Positions 1 through 12,300 of a stretch of DNA of 64,000 nucleotides are shown here, one piece after another. The stretch's first letter is position 1. Each line of letters begins with the position of its first letter. The notes under the pieces are model-generated. The model saw only the letters and a program-made list of their open reading frames with translations. It searched no databases and had not been told where the DNA came from. Source of the DNA: Ifrita kowaldi (Eukaryota; Chordata; Aves; Passeriformes; Cinclosomatidae); contig VZRS01011915.1 of assembly GCA_013398055.1 (NCBI GenBank), positions 451,860-515,859 of the forward strand, in the 5' to 3' direction. A program made the translations under genes and the position numbers.

Positions 1-3000
1 TGGCTATGTAGTTTTCAAATCTGATAAAACAGACTGGCAGAATTTCCCTTTGGTACTACACAGAGTTCGATACTGTGAAAGATGATGTATTCAAGCAGTA
101 ATCTTGTTCCCACAAGCAGATATAATGGAAGTAGCTCTCTAGTGTAATGTGGTCAAGTGGTAGGATGAGTAATCCTTAATTAGGAACCTCTGGAGCAGCT
201 AAGCCTGAAGAAAGCCGGTGTTTTTGATACAATTCTGTGAATGTTTCTGAGATAAAATGTTAGAAAGGAAGATTTTTGTTTACTCCTGGCTTTTGTCAGG
301 TCTATCGCATGTGTAAATTCCATTGTAGAATTCACAGAGCAAGTAATTCAAGTTGAACAGCAAAAGTTTATTTGTGCCTCAGTCCAGATATCTAAATATG
401 AATCTAAATATTGTTTAGGCTGTTGCAGTGGTGAAAGTTATAGGCATTAAAGACAGAGGGGTTTTTGCCCAGTATTTTTTCCCATTTATGTAAATGATAT
501 AAATCAACATAAAATGCAAGTTTCAAACTCAGGTATATTATGCATCACGTCTCAGTGTTGTAATAACTCACAATGTGTTGATCATATCTTTTACCTTTGT
601 ACTCAGTAATGTAAACTGACAATCTGTAGGAGTTAAACAAAGTAGTACAGCTTTTCCTTAGATTGAGACAAGTAAAATATTTACCTTTACAATGAATATG
701 AGTTGGAAATACAAGTTGAATTTTTGCACAAAAGTAAATTTCACTTTGGAAAACACAGTTCTCTAATTCTAGAGATTATCAGCTAAAGTTTTTTACTTAT
801 TAAGCAAAAACTTAAATTATTTACTTCACACCTCAGAAAATTACATTTTGAACATGAATAGTGTGGTTTAGCTGATAATATAATTTATCTCCTACACAGG
901 GCATCAACATATTCCCTATCCCCTCTTAATTTTCAAATTCAAAATAGGAATGCGTGAATTTTTAGTGAATATTTTGTTTGGTCCCCTGAACAAGAGTTGA
1001 TTTCATGCAAGGTGCTCACTGAGGGGAGGCTGACCTGAGAGCAAACATCTTCCTGTCTGAGCTCTGCCCTGGACAGTATTAGAAAGATTTTACCAGTTCC
1101 TGAAGGAAGACTCTGGAAGAGGTTTTATCTCCTCTCCCTCTTAATTCTCGGCTCCCTCCTGCATATTTGGCTACTTGTAAATAAAACTTCTACAGGCTGT
1201 GGAAAACTTTGCATGATAATATGTCATTAAAAAAATCTGTACTATAAGTAATTTCTTTAATGGCTATTTTGTGATGTAGAAACAGAAAAGACTGAGCTAC
1301 TACTGTACAAATCCTTTGAACCACCCCAAAATCAGGAAATGCTAAACACTGAAATATGAAATCCACTTGGTATAACATTGTGATACTGCATTTATGATTG
1401 CTGCTGTAATACAGATATTTTGAACAGTACATTTAACTGTTTGTTGGTGATTTCTGTACAAATATTGACCATACTGTGAAAATTGTTGATAAACAAACAT
1501 TTCTTTTTCAGTTGAGAAAGAGTTCTCTTTCAAGTTTCTGGTGCTCATGAATGCAGAAATGACACATTCATCCATTTGTGCTAGTTTGCTTTTGATGACA
1601 AAGTGAAATAATAATTTTGTAGAAATAATCTCTGCCCTTTGGTTTCCTGTGCATTGTCCTTTCATTTTGTGTTGATACTCAGTAGAGCAAGTAATTCCGT
1701 TCTTCTGTGTGGAAAGAGTTCTGAGTTCCTCTTTCTCAGTGCAAGGGTGTATTGCCATTGCTATCAGCTTGTCCTATTTCTGATCTGATTGCCCACGCAC
1801 AACCACTGTAACACATAGATTATCAGCAAATGTGTTAAATGAGAAAGAATAGGAATGTACACCAAGGAAAAGGCACATCTGACCATGCATTCATTAGAAG
1901 TTTATTTTGAACAAAATAGTCTGTTACTGTTAATATTTTAGTTAGAAAGATAATTAAATCTGAAGGAAAGACTGGAAGTTAGAAATCATTAAAAATGACT
2001 GGTTAGGTGTCTGATCTTAAGAGTCTGTGAGTAACTAGAGCATATGCATCCCTTGCTTTATGCCACAACTTTACTATTTGCACTTCTGTCCTTCAGCTTT
2101 TTTATCACATTTGGTCTTTCTTGGCAGAAGAGATACTTGGGTATAAAATTTAGAATTGTGATTCATTGTTAAAGACAACTTTGTTTCTATCTGTCTTGTA
2201 TAATGAAGGTTTTTTTTACAAATCATGTCAGTTTAAATGAATGTCATAAAACTGTAACTTGGGTCAATGCAGAGGAAAGAGAATAAAAGGACTTGGTGGT
2301 TTCTGGGTTTTGTTTTCAAAAAATATTTTCTTTGGAAGAGTTTTTTAAAAATGTTTGTTAGCTATTCATGCAAATAATGGGCAAGTATTTATATCTAATC
2401 CTAAGCACAGTAAAATAGCACTTAATACCGAGCAGCAAATTCATTGCTGTAGTCATGAACTTTATTTGAAGAAGGCAGGTGGTCATAGCAATTGTGTTGA
2501 ATTCCTATGATGAATTAAAATCTGAATTTGTATCACTGAAAAAATGCCTTTTAACAGTGGGTAAGCAGGGCAGGAATGTATTACAGAACTGAAGCAACTT
2601 AAGACATCTGTCTTTTGTTCAAAACCCTCAAGAGGAGATGATGTGGATGCATCAGCAAGGAATTTGAAACTTCCTTTTAACCTTACCCAACAAGGAAAGG
2701 AAATACAGAGAAAAGCTGTATTTCACTGCAACAACGTTTATGTTGCATTTATTTTCATCACCTGTTTCTCAACTAGCAATACTAATTTGATCCGATATAT
2801 TGATGAACCACCTGAAATTCATGAGAGAGAGGCACAGTGGTGGCAAATACAAAATACCACCCCCCATAAAGAAAATAAAAAAACAACCACCAGCCAAAAA
2901 TAGAACAAGAGAATAAATGCTTAATAAACCCAAGCTACTAATATTTGATAGGCATGTGGGCTATCACTCTCATGGTGAGAAGAATCTGCTTCAGCTGGGG

Positions 3001-4522
3001 TGTGCTAAGAGATATCACTTTGTGTTTTTAAGACCAACATTAATTAGTACCTAAATCTAACTTCAGAATAGTAGTCTGCTCAATGAGATAGAAAAATGAA
3101 GTTTGAAATTGTGAACAACTTAGGCAGGTGTGTGTTATGCTATACTCATATCTTAAATCTGTGTTAGTAGATCTCAGCTTCAGTGACTTGTGAAGGAACT
3201 TAGAAATACAGCTCAAATACTTAGGAAAACCTAAGACAGACTAAAACTTGTTTTGCCAGTAGCTCCTGCAAATTTAAGCAGGGCTCATTGGGCTGCATCC
3301 CAGTGGTAGTGAAGACGACACGTAGCAGATGAGAAGCTTGAGTGCCCGAACTGTGGTAGCCTGATCACGTCATGATTTATATGGATGGATGCACATGGTA
3401 AGGGCCATCCCAGTGACCGAAAAGAGATTTGCAGAAGGATGCACAGCCTGCAGTCCTTGCCACCATGAATCTTCCTCAGAGTTTTGTGGGAGACATGGCA
3501 TGAAAATTGCAAAATCTGTCAGGATATTCCATAATAGCAAGAGGAAGGTTATTTGTAAATTTAAACAGAAGTTAAGGTAACCTGGCTGTCAGAGAAAATA
3601 CCTGCATAGCTGTGCTTGATGTCACTGGGAATTGGCCTTTATTAAAGACCTGGTCTCCAGCTCTCACTATTCTTCATTCACAGGGTGTATGTAGTTATTT
3701 GAAAGACAAAGGAATGGGAGGAAGCTTCCCAAGATGGCCGTGAGCACACAGAGAAGCCTTGCAGGCTTGTTTGAGCCATGGGGAGGCTCGAAGGCAGAAC
3801 CAGTGGTCAAAAGCCCTTTTCTCGCTCCATAGCTAAACACAGACAGCAGCCTCCCCCTCCAGGCATTGCTTATGGAGGCAGGGGACTTTGCTGTTGTGGG
3901 TGTTTCATGCCCTTACTGAAAGCACAAGATCATGGAGTGCTGCTCTTCATGGAGCTATAAACTACTATTTTAATGTCATTGAGACTTAACAGATGAGAGT
4001 CCTCTATTGCTTGGTTTGTATTTTAGTCACTGCAAAGTACACTGATCATCTTCAGTAGTCGTAAGTAAGAATTTGGACAACTGCTCAAAAGCAGTGTTTA
4101 TATGAGAAGTTAATTTTTTTATTTGCAAAAAAAAGAGCCACAATTTCCAGACAACTTTATTTAGTAGCAGAAATACATTGTTATTGTCTTTGGAACATAA
4201 AGAACACTCAGACTTGTATTTTCACAATATTATGGGCATATGCTCCTTCTTAAGGTACTTCATAGTAGGAACATTTTGTCACACTGTCTAGTCTGCTGTG
4301 CCCTACATGGAAATAAACATAGATTAAATCATAGCTGAGACAACATGGATAGAAGGCATAAGAAAAGTTAGTGTGCTAAAATGATTCTTGTTTTCTAGAA
4401 GTGAAAAAGAATATTTTTGTTGTTAAAAATACTTAACAATTGAAAAAATGGTATCACAAGTGTGTTGTAAAAGAAAGGACAATAGAGCACCTTCATTTAT
4501 AAAGAAAGTTTTAGGTATAGGA

Positions 4523-4559
4523 TTCACTGAATTTCACATCTCAGTGAAATGTCAGTGAA
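4523..4559. other. Hairpin, 15-bp stem with one bulge
   Basis: The left arm TTCACTGAATTTCAC (4523-4537) and the right arm (4544-4559) are reverse complements apart from one extra G at 4551. A 6-nt loop separates them. The stem is too short for a typical pre-miRNA. Function unknown. Confidence 0.8.
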
Positions 4560-6732
4560 GTATGCTAATGATGGTAGCACTGGAAAGGTTTTTATATAAA
4601 CTCACACATGACATGACTTGCTGAAATACAGTCTCAGTGTTTCATTATGCCAACAAGAAATATATTAGCCTGGAGTCTCCTATGGGGACTTGGTGGAAAC
4701 AATGCTATCCAATAAAGTTTTAATTACATCGAAGTCCCTTGTCTATTAAATTTAGACTGCTTTTTATTTCACACCTTTCTTCTGGGAGCTAATAGTTGTT
4801 AAATACCAGAACAATTTTGTAAGTGAATGGTTTCCATGTTAAATTTGATTTTTCTGTTAGCTGTACTCTTGGTTTATGTTTTCACTTAATAATTACTGTG
4901 TTTAATTTAGTAATGGAGGAGCCAAGCTCTTTCCACTTACTGCTAATGTCTGTAATAAATATAATATGGTTGTATAAGCAAAATAATTAGCCTGGTAAGG
5001 TATAGCTTCATGTAGTTGAAGACACTTCTCTCTATAGTGAGTTAATCAACTTCTAAAGAATGTAATTAAACAACCACAGGTTTGATCAAAGAGGCAGGGG
5101 ACAAGTTTGCCCAGATTAGCTTGTGAGTGGAAAAAGTAACTCCTCTAACAGTGAGAGCATTTCAGGTGTCAAGACAGTTAGCTGGCCAAAAGAGTGTATT
5201 AATGGAATGTATAGGGTTGGCAAAATCCCTACTTCTAATAATGGAAAAATACCCACTTTTCAGCAGCCATAAGGTGTATAAATAATACAATCATTTCACA
5301 ATGATACTTGAATCTGGGAAATAACAATAGGAAAATAGAACATAGAATGAATCATCCAGGTCTTGTCAACTAGAAGTAGCATGAGTAGTTATGGACAGGC
5401 ACTGTGAAAATTAAGATTCGGAAATTAATTTAGTATGCCAAGCTGTCGTCTAATTTGTATTGTTATTAAGGTAAAATATTTAGGTCTTGAGAATGAAGAG
5501 TTTTCCTTCTTTGATTGCTACAGTACAACTGACTGTTAATCTGGAAAAAAACCAAAGTGTTAATCCTCAGGGGAGCTTTTCACCTGAGTCTGCCTGATGT
5601 AAATTAGATGCATTAATATGAGTCTGAAAAAAATCATGGCAGAGTGGATACATGCTCATGAAGTAATGTTTAATAACTAGGAAAGATGAGGGAATGAATA
5701 CTAGCTTTAGAGAAACTCAATTTAGCTAGGAAGAAAGAATATTTGGTGGACAATGTTTATTGTCCTATCAAAGGACTAGATGGAGAGGCAGTATGTAAAA
5801 TTAGTATTAAACTTTTGAAGAAATTTATTGAAGGATATTGGCTAATTAGTCAACTGTCTTTTAGCCCTTGGCTAGGTATAGTTTTCATTGCTAAAAATGG
5901 TGTCCTGTGTCTGCCTGAGAATGCAGTGAAGATAATGCAATTAGTTTTGCTGATGTGTGCACATAGCAAGGTGAAACTCAAGACAGAGGATTTAGGTTTG
6001 ACCTCTGTGAATTTCCACATGGTAAAACTAGTCTGAACTATGTTTTTACCTTAGGGAAATTGATGTGTGCTATTAGCAGAGGAGAGTGTCTCACAAGAAT
6101 CCAAAGCTATAGCCTAGGCTTCTATTGGAAGATAGTGGTTTGACTTGTGTTTTTCTAAAACATTTGTGTAATCTTAGAAATCCTATACTATGGATTTTCA
6201 ATTTTTAGGTATTTGATTTTTCTCACTGAATCACTAGAACTATGTCTGAAAAAATATTTCCTCATATGAACTACACTAAAAATAATAGGATTTGACAGAA
6301 TAATTGTATTAGACAGTGTGCAGCTGGTCACAATAAGCACAACTTAATGCAGTGCTGAGCCTATTACAAACAGTGCTGGCAGCCCTGCTCCAAAGGGCAG
6401 TCAAGGATCAGGGAAGTTGTTTGCTTAGTATCTCAGGAAAAACACACCCCCCTCCCTTTCAGTGTTTTACCACAGACGTGTGGCAAAAACAATGCCCTTG
6501 GGACCTTTGGATATGTTTTAGTAGGCACAAGGACTTGAAGCGGAACATATGGGTCTTCAAGTTCAGCTTCCTACAGTCTTCATGAAGCAGAAATTTAGTT
6601 TAGAACTGTCAAACTAAAAAGCTTTTTTAAGAAATTACAGGTCACTAGACCATTACAATTACCTTAAAGCAATCTAAAAAAAAAATATGTTTCCTGAACT
6701 GTGCTTCCTTTTTTCCTCCAGGAGGAAATAGT

Positions 6733-7048
6733 TATAGAATCGTAGAATATCCTGAGTTGGAAGGGACCCACAAGGATCATCAAAGTCCAATATCTGGCCC
6801 AGCACAGGACAGCCCCAAGAGTCACACCATGTGCCTGAGAGCATTGTCCAAATGCTTCTTGAACTCTGTCAGGTTTGGTGCTGTGACCACTTCCCTGGGA
6901 AGCCTCTTCCAGTTCCCAACTGTGTGAAGAACCCTTTCCTAATATCTAAACTAAACCCCCTGACACAGCTTCAGACCATTCCCTTGTGTTCTGTCAATGG
7001 TCACCAGAGAGGAGAGATGGGCACCTGCCCCTCTTCTTGCCCACTCAT
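6733..7048 (-). mobile_element. CR1 LINE 3' fragment, antisense
   Basis: The block opens with the reverse complement of the CR1 3' microsatellite (tagaatcgtagaat). It continues with the antisense of the CR1 3' end: 'gttggaagggaccca', 'cacttccctgggaag' and 'ggtcaccagagagga' are recognisable. It is a 5'-truncated copy, as is usual for CR1. Small ORFs through it are by-products. Edges are approximate. Confidence 0.88.
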
Positions 7049-7504
7049 AGGCAGTTTGCTCTTTTATTTTGGGATATTGCATTCAAACTCCCCTTTTCTC
7101 CAACAGTTGAACTTTTTTTTTTTCAATTCGTACTAATAAAGCAATTATTTTCAGCACGATTGAAGAGCTATGCTTAAATTTTGGAGTGTAATATAAAAAG
7201 CTATATTCCTTCATATGTATACAGAATATTTGGATGCAATGCTACTGCAACAATAGGTGACCCAAATTATTTTACAGTCTTGAGCTACCACGTCTACTGA
7301 GTGCTGTCAGATGCCAAGAAGCATGAATATAATTTTATTGTGTGAACAAACGACTAGAAGTTTCCGATCTTGTTACTGTATAATAAGTCTTACCTTTTTT
7401 TGGGGAAAAAAGCAACATAAAGTTAGGTTTACTGAGGTTAGGATAGAATAGATAAGCAACCATGCTTAAAAAAAATATACTTGAGAAACAATTATAGAGC
7501 ATTG

Positions 7505-8396
7505 TTGACTTTGATGAAGGGGTAGAGAGCCTCCTTGGCAAGTTTGCTGGTGATACAAAACTGGGATGAGTGGCTGATACCCCAGAGGTCTGTGTAGCCT
7601 TTCAGAAGGATCCGGACAGTTTGGAGAGATGGGCAGAGAAGAACCATCTGATATTCAACAAGGGCAAGTGCAGGGTCCTGCACCTGGGGAGGAATAACCC
7701 CATGCACCAGCGCAGGCTGAGACTGACCTGCTGGAGAGCAGCTCTGTGGAGAAGGACCTGGGGGTCCTAGTGGACAATGAGTTTTCCATGAGCCAGTGAT
7801 GCCCTTTGTGGCCAAGGAGGCCAGTGGTATCCTGGGGCGCATTAGGAAGAGCATTGCCAGCAGGTTGAGGGAGATGATCCTGCCCCTGTATTCAGCCCTG
7901 GTGAGGCCGCACTTGGAGTCCAGTTCTGGGCTCCTCAGTACAAGAGAGACATGGAATTCCTGAAGCAGATCCAGCTGAGGGTGACAAAGATGATTAACGG
8001 ACTGGAGCATTTCTCTTTTGAGGAAAGGCTGAGGGAGCTGGGCCTGTTCAGCCTTGAGAAGATTGAGAGGGGATCATATAAATGTCTATAAGTATTTGAA
8101 GGGAGGATGTCAAGATGACAGAGCCAGGTTCTTCTTGGTGGTGCCAAGTTTTAGGGCAAGAGAAAACAGGCAGAAACTAAAGCACAGAAAGTTTCACCTG
8201 AACATTAGGAAGAAATTTGTTACTGTGAGGATGACTGAGCCCTGGAACAGATTGCCCAGAGAAGTTGTGGACCCTCCTTCCCTGAAGGTATTCAAAAGCC
8301 TTCTGGGCACAATTCTGTGCCACGTGTACTAGAGGACCCTGCTGCAGCAGGGACCTCCTCCAGTAATCCCTTAACATTAACCATTCTGTCATTGTT
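7505..8396 (+). mobile_element. CR1 LINE fragment: end of ORF2 (reverse transcriptase) and 3' UTR
   Basis: The sequence follows the avian CR1 consensus from just before the reverse transcriptase active site to near the 3' end. Recognisable stretches include 'agtttgctggtgatacaaa', 'ctgcacctggggaggaa', 'ctgggctcctcagtacaag' and 'ttgcccagagaagttgtgg'. In the ORF2 frame the FADD catalytic motif appears as FAGD at about 7543-7554. The reading frame is broken into pieces, so this is a dead copy. The 3' end is slightly deleted and lacks a clear ATTCTRTG tandem tail. Confidence 0.93.
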
Positions 8397-9129
8397 AAAG
8401 ACTATATTAATGAAACAGCCCTCCCTATTCTTTGTAAATCCTGATGTTCCAACTCCTAACTTTTGTGTGACCTGATGTTTCCTTAAGGAATTTGTTTTTC
8501 TTCTTAAGTAAGAAGCTTTTATTCAGGACATGGCTGTCCTGTTCTATAAAGTTTTACCCCTATTGGCTGATGAGCCTTCCCTAGGAAACACGCTGTATTC
8601 TTTAAACCTTTTTCAAGACTAAAAATTGCTGAAGAACATCAGGTAGAAATACTTTTGTAAAGGGTTAAGTGGTATCCAGAACTCAAATATGCTTCTAAAT
8701 TTTATGTCTATCCATCTTTCTAAAATTCAATCTGCTGATAAAACTTTATAACATACAATTAAATTACTTAAGATGGTATTGCAAGTTTTTTAATGTCTGA
8801 GATGTAGGCTGTGTCAGTAGGAAAAATGATAATGTGTAAAGTGGTATAGCAGGTGTGGATAACATGGTGCAACTTTTAAATTATTTGCAGTCTTCTGTAA
8901 TCTTTTTTTTTCCTGGTAAGTCCTGATAAATTATTTTAAACAAAATCTTTAAAAAGTGAGAAATGTCAAATGTATTCATTCAAGGTAAAACTGGTGGCAA
9001 ATATTAAGTTGTATAGGTATTCTGGGCTTTCAGTGTGATTTTCTGGTAGATTATTGTAGTCTTTACTTAACTGAATAGAGACATTCATAAAAAAATGCTG
9101 AATTAGACTCCATCTCTTTTTGCTTCCAG

Positions 9130-9324
9130 CAATTACTTGTCGCAGACAAGATGGAGGACCAGCTGACATCAGTGAGTGCCTTAAATACTCTGGCCCATTA
9201 CCACCCTTAACACAGATGTGCCAGATTCCCTGCCAAGATGACTGTCAGTTTACGAACTGGTCAAAATTTTCTCCCTGTAATGGGGACTGTGGAGGAGTCA
9301 GGACAAGAAAACGCACTCTTGTTG
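9130..9324 (+). CDS. THSD7A: THSD7A exon 1 of window: TSP1 module A1
   Basis: The acceptor is tgcttccag/CA and the donor is GTTG/gtaaga. The exon starts with the last two bases of a split codon and ends one base into the next. It encodes ITCRRQDGGPAD near its start, then CQIPCQDDCQFTNWSKFSPC and CGGVRTRKRTLV. This closes one TSP1 module and forms the W-C-C core and the RxRxR strand of the next. Confidence 0.96.
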
Positions 9325-12300
9325 GTAAGAGTAACAAGCAAAATAATGCCTCTTTTATTAATTATTGATACTGTTTTGTTTAAAACCTGAGGACTTCTGA
9401 GGTTCCCTTATGACAAATGTCATAGTGGCAAAAAGCAGATGCAGTGTCATGCTCTATATACTGTTGGTGGAACAATACCCAGGAGTAAAAACTCGTGCCA
9501 TGTGTCAGAGACTCTTGATATGGGTAAGTGGCTAGAGAGAAGATGGGAGAACATAGAAAAATGCCATTTTTTTTCCTAAATATAGTGCACATAGTAGGGT
9601 TTTTTTTGTTCTGTTGAGGTTTTTTGTTTATTTGTTTGTGTGGGTTTTTTTGACAGACAAGTCAGCAATCATCTCACCTTTACAGGATCAGATGTTAACC
9701 CACTTGTCTTCCTCTTCCCACATCTGGTCTCTGCTAAAGTGGACTTCCCCGTCTGATGGTGTTTTTTGGTGCATTTAGAATTACTATGGCAGCTGAGTGC
9801 TTTCAGCATTTTGCTATAGATTACCATTTTCAGCCTTTAAGTTTTGGTTTACCTCTTTTGAACTTAGCTGTAGTCTTGAATGTCAGATTTATGATTAAGC
9901 CAGTCCTTTCTCTGGCTGAATGTTTGCTCTCTGAGCTCTTTCTTTCGCCATTCTTCCATTGTCTACATTCAGCACCACAGACCACGTGAGGAAATATGCT
10001 TAATTTTCTGCCTTATTTCTTGAGACAAGTAATAATGCTCCTTTTTTGTGTCCCAAGAAGCCTCTTTAGGTTTTACTTAGCAGAATAAAAAGATTTACCA
10101 GCGATGCCCTTGCCACAGACTTGTCGTAGTTCTACATAATGGATACTGTTTCACTTTGAAACATTTTTTTCTTCAACTTCTTTTTAATCTTCTGTTGTTT
10201 TGTTGAGGGCGGGGTCTGAAATTATTTTTTCTTCTGCATAAAGTGAAGAGAAAAAAATCATGCTCTGCTTGTAAATTATAATTGAAAGCTCAAGAGTGAG
10301 GCTTGGCCTCTGTCACAGTGCTCTTTGCCAATTAGTCTGCATTGTCTGTGGTGGAGGGAAGCTAGCTAAGGGGGGTGCCCATTAGCAGCCTCAGAAAGAA
10401 TGTGATAGGATCCAAACCCTATCCCCATCTCCATCCCCCTGTAAATCAGAAGACCAGTGGACAATGAATAATTCATGGTCTTCAAGAAGCCTCACTGTGA
10501 CTGTCTAATAATTCCAGTAAACTTTATGTCAGGTTTGCTTCCACTAGGAAAAAAATGAACAAAACTGACTAACAGCATTTTTCCGTATTTTAAAAACAGA
10601 ACAAGAAAGTACATATTCTCCTACCACATCATTAACACTTTGTGATACTTCCTGTCCTCATTTAAGTTACCTGTTCAAACTTGCTAACTCTGTGATGTGT
10701 GCTATAGTGTATTCTCTGTGGCAATGTGTTACCCAGACTAACTCGTAATGCTTGACTTGGAGTAAATTCATAATTATTCCCAGTAAATACTTCCAGAGGA
10801 GAAGCGTACATTTAGTAAGAAGCTGTATTATCAAAAGAATGATAAACTTTTTTCCAGGTACCCGCTTTCTATTTTAAAAGAAGGCTGTAGTAAATAGAAG
10901 AACTAAGGATGCTGCAAAGTTGTGTCCAGTGCCTTGTTTTAAATAGCAAGGAAAATGCTACATGTATTGGTTTTGCACCAATAATACAGAATATTAATTT
11001 ACAGTATTATCTAAGTAACAACTAATTAGGTACTACTTAGTAACAACAACTACTTTTGCAAAGACTACTACATTAATCTATATGAACTGTCTGGCATAGA
11101 AAGAAAACTAAGCAAACTTTACCAAAGAGAAGATAAAACTAAGCAAACGTTACCAAAGGGAAGATTTAAATAGATTTAATGGGAAGGGGAAATTGAGTGG
11201 ATGGCTATGCTCTAGTTAAGGAAAGAAAACAATAACAGAATTGAATGGAAACAAATTCAGAGAAGGAGCTTATTCTATTAGAGGGGAAGAATGGTCATTA
11301 TGGACAAATGTACAATAACAGATGATTAAATTAAAGAATTTTGACATTTTAAAAGAAGGTACTGTTGTTGCAAAGATGCATGTTGCTTCCTTCTGCAATT
11401 CATTCAACTTGAAAAAGCTTGATCCGGATAGAAATTCTGTTATTGAACTGCACACTGCTGATGATATAGGAGGAAAAGGGTGTATTTGTTTAATTGCTGA
11501 CTTCTTCAAACTTTACTCCCCAAACATTTTTATCCAAAATAAATATAAATTACATCTTCTTTTTAAAAAAGACATTGCCTTTGTGCAAATTGTAGGTATC
11601 CACTACTTTAGAAATTCAAGTCAATAACCTGATTTAATAAAGATTAATGTAACTAATATTAGGCATATATATGTGGGTGCAAGCACTTTCTACAGAAGTC
11701 TAAATGAAATATTTGGGAGATAAGCTGTAAACTGATACAAGCTTGCTAAAATAACTATTTTTTTCTTTCTAGGAAAAAGTAAGAAAAAGGACAAATGCAG
11801 AAATTCTCAGTTGTATCCTCTGATCGAGAATCAGTTTTGTCCGTGTGACAAGTACAGTGCTCAGTCTGTGGGAAATTGGTCAGACTGTATTTTACCAGAG
11901 GGTAAGATGGAAGTATTGCTGGGAATGAAGGTACAAGGAGACGTTAAGGAATGTGGGCAAGGCTATCGTTACCAGGCCATGGCATGCTATGACCAAAACA
12001 ATCGACTTGTGGAAACATCACGATGCAACAGTCATGGTATTTACAAACCTATTTTCTTTCATCTGTTTACTTAAGTGCTTTATTTAAATTTAACATAACG
12101 TGTATAAGTAGAATTAGAAGATTAATATTTATTGGTTAGGCTGCCATTTATCCCAAGATGCCTTCAAACCCAGCACACATTTTTGCTGACTTTTAAAATA
12201 GTAACATTAAGTAAAATCATGGTAAGCTGCTAACTTGGTATTTTAATTGAAAAAATTAAAATATTGTTATTTTTCCTGATAACTGTAACTTGGAGAATAA

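Larger units (their letters stand above)
1..9129 (+). other. THSD7A intron, 3' portion (5' end outside window)
   Basis: I found no coding exon before 9130. The stretch is AT-rich and ends in a good pyrimidine tract and CAG acceptor at 9122-9129. It contains two adjacent CR1 fragments in opposite orientation (about 6733-7048 and 7505-8396) and a near-perfect hairpin at 4523-4559. A modestly GC-richer patch at about 3715-3960 could not be assigned. That all of it is intron, rather than partly upstream non-coding sequence, is inferred from the first recognised exon starting inside a codon. Confidence 0.85.

Noticed and set aside
3715..3960. Possible small exon or gene in a GC-richer patch
   Set aside because: No TSP1-like cysteine or tryptophan pattern, and no repeat family recognised.
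7492..8010. 172-codon minus-strand ORF
   Set aside because: It lies antisense to the CR1 reverse transcriptase region and has no domain of its own.
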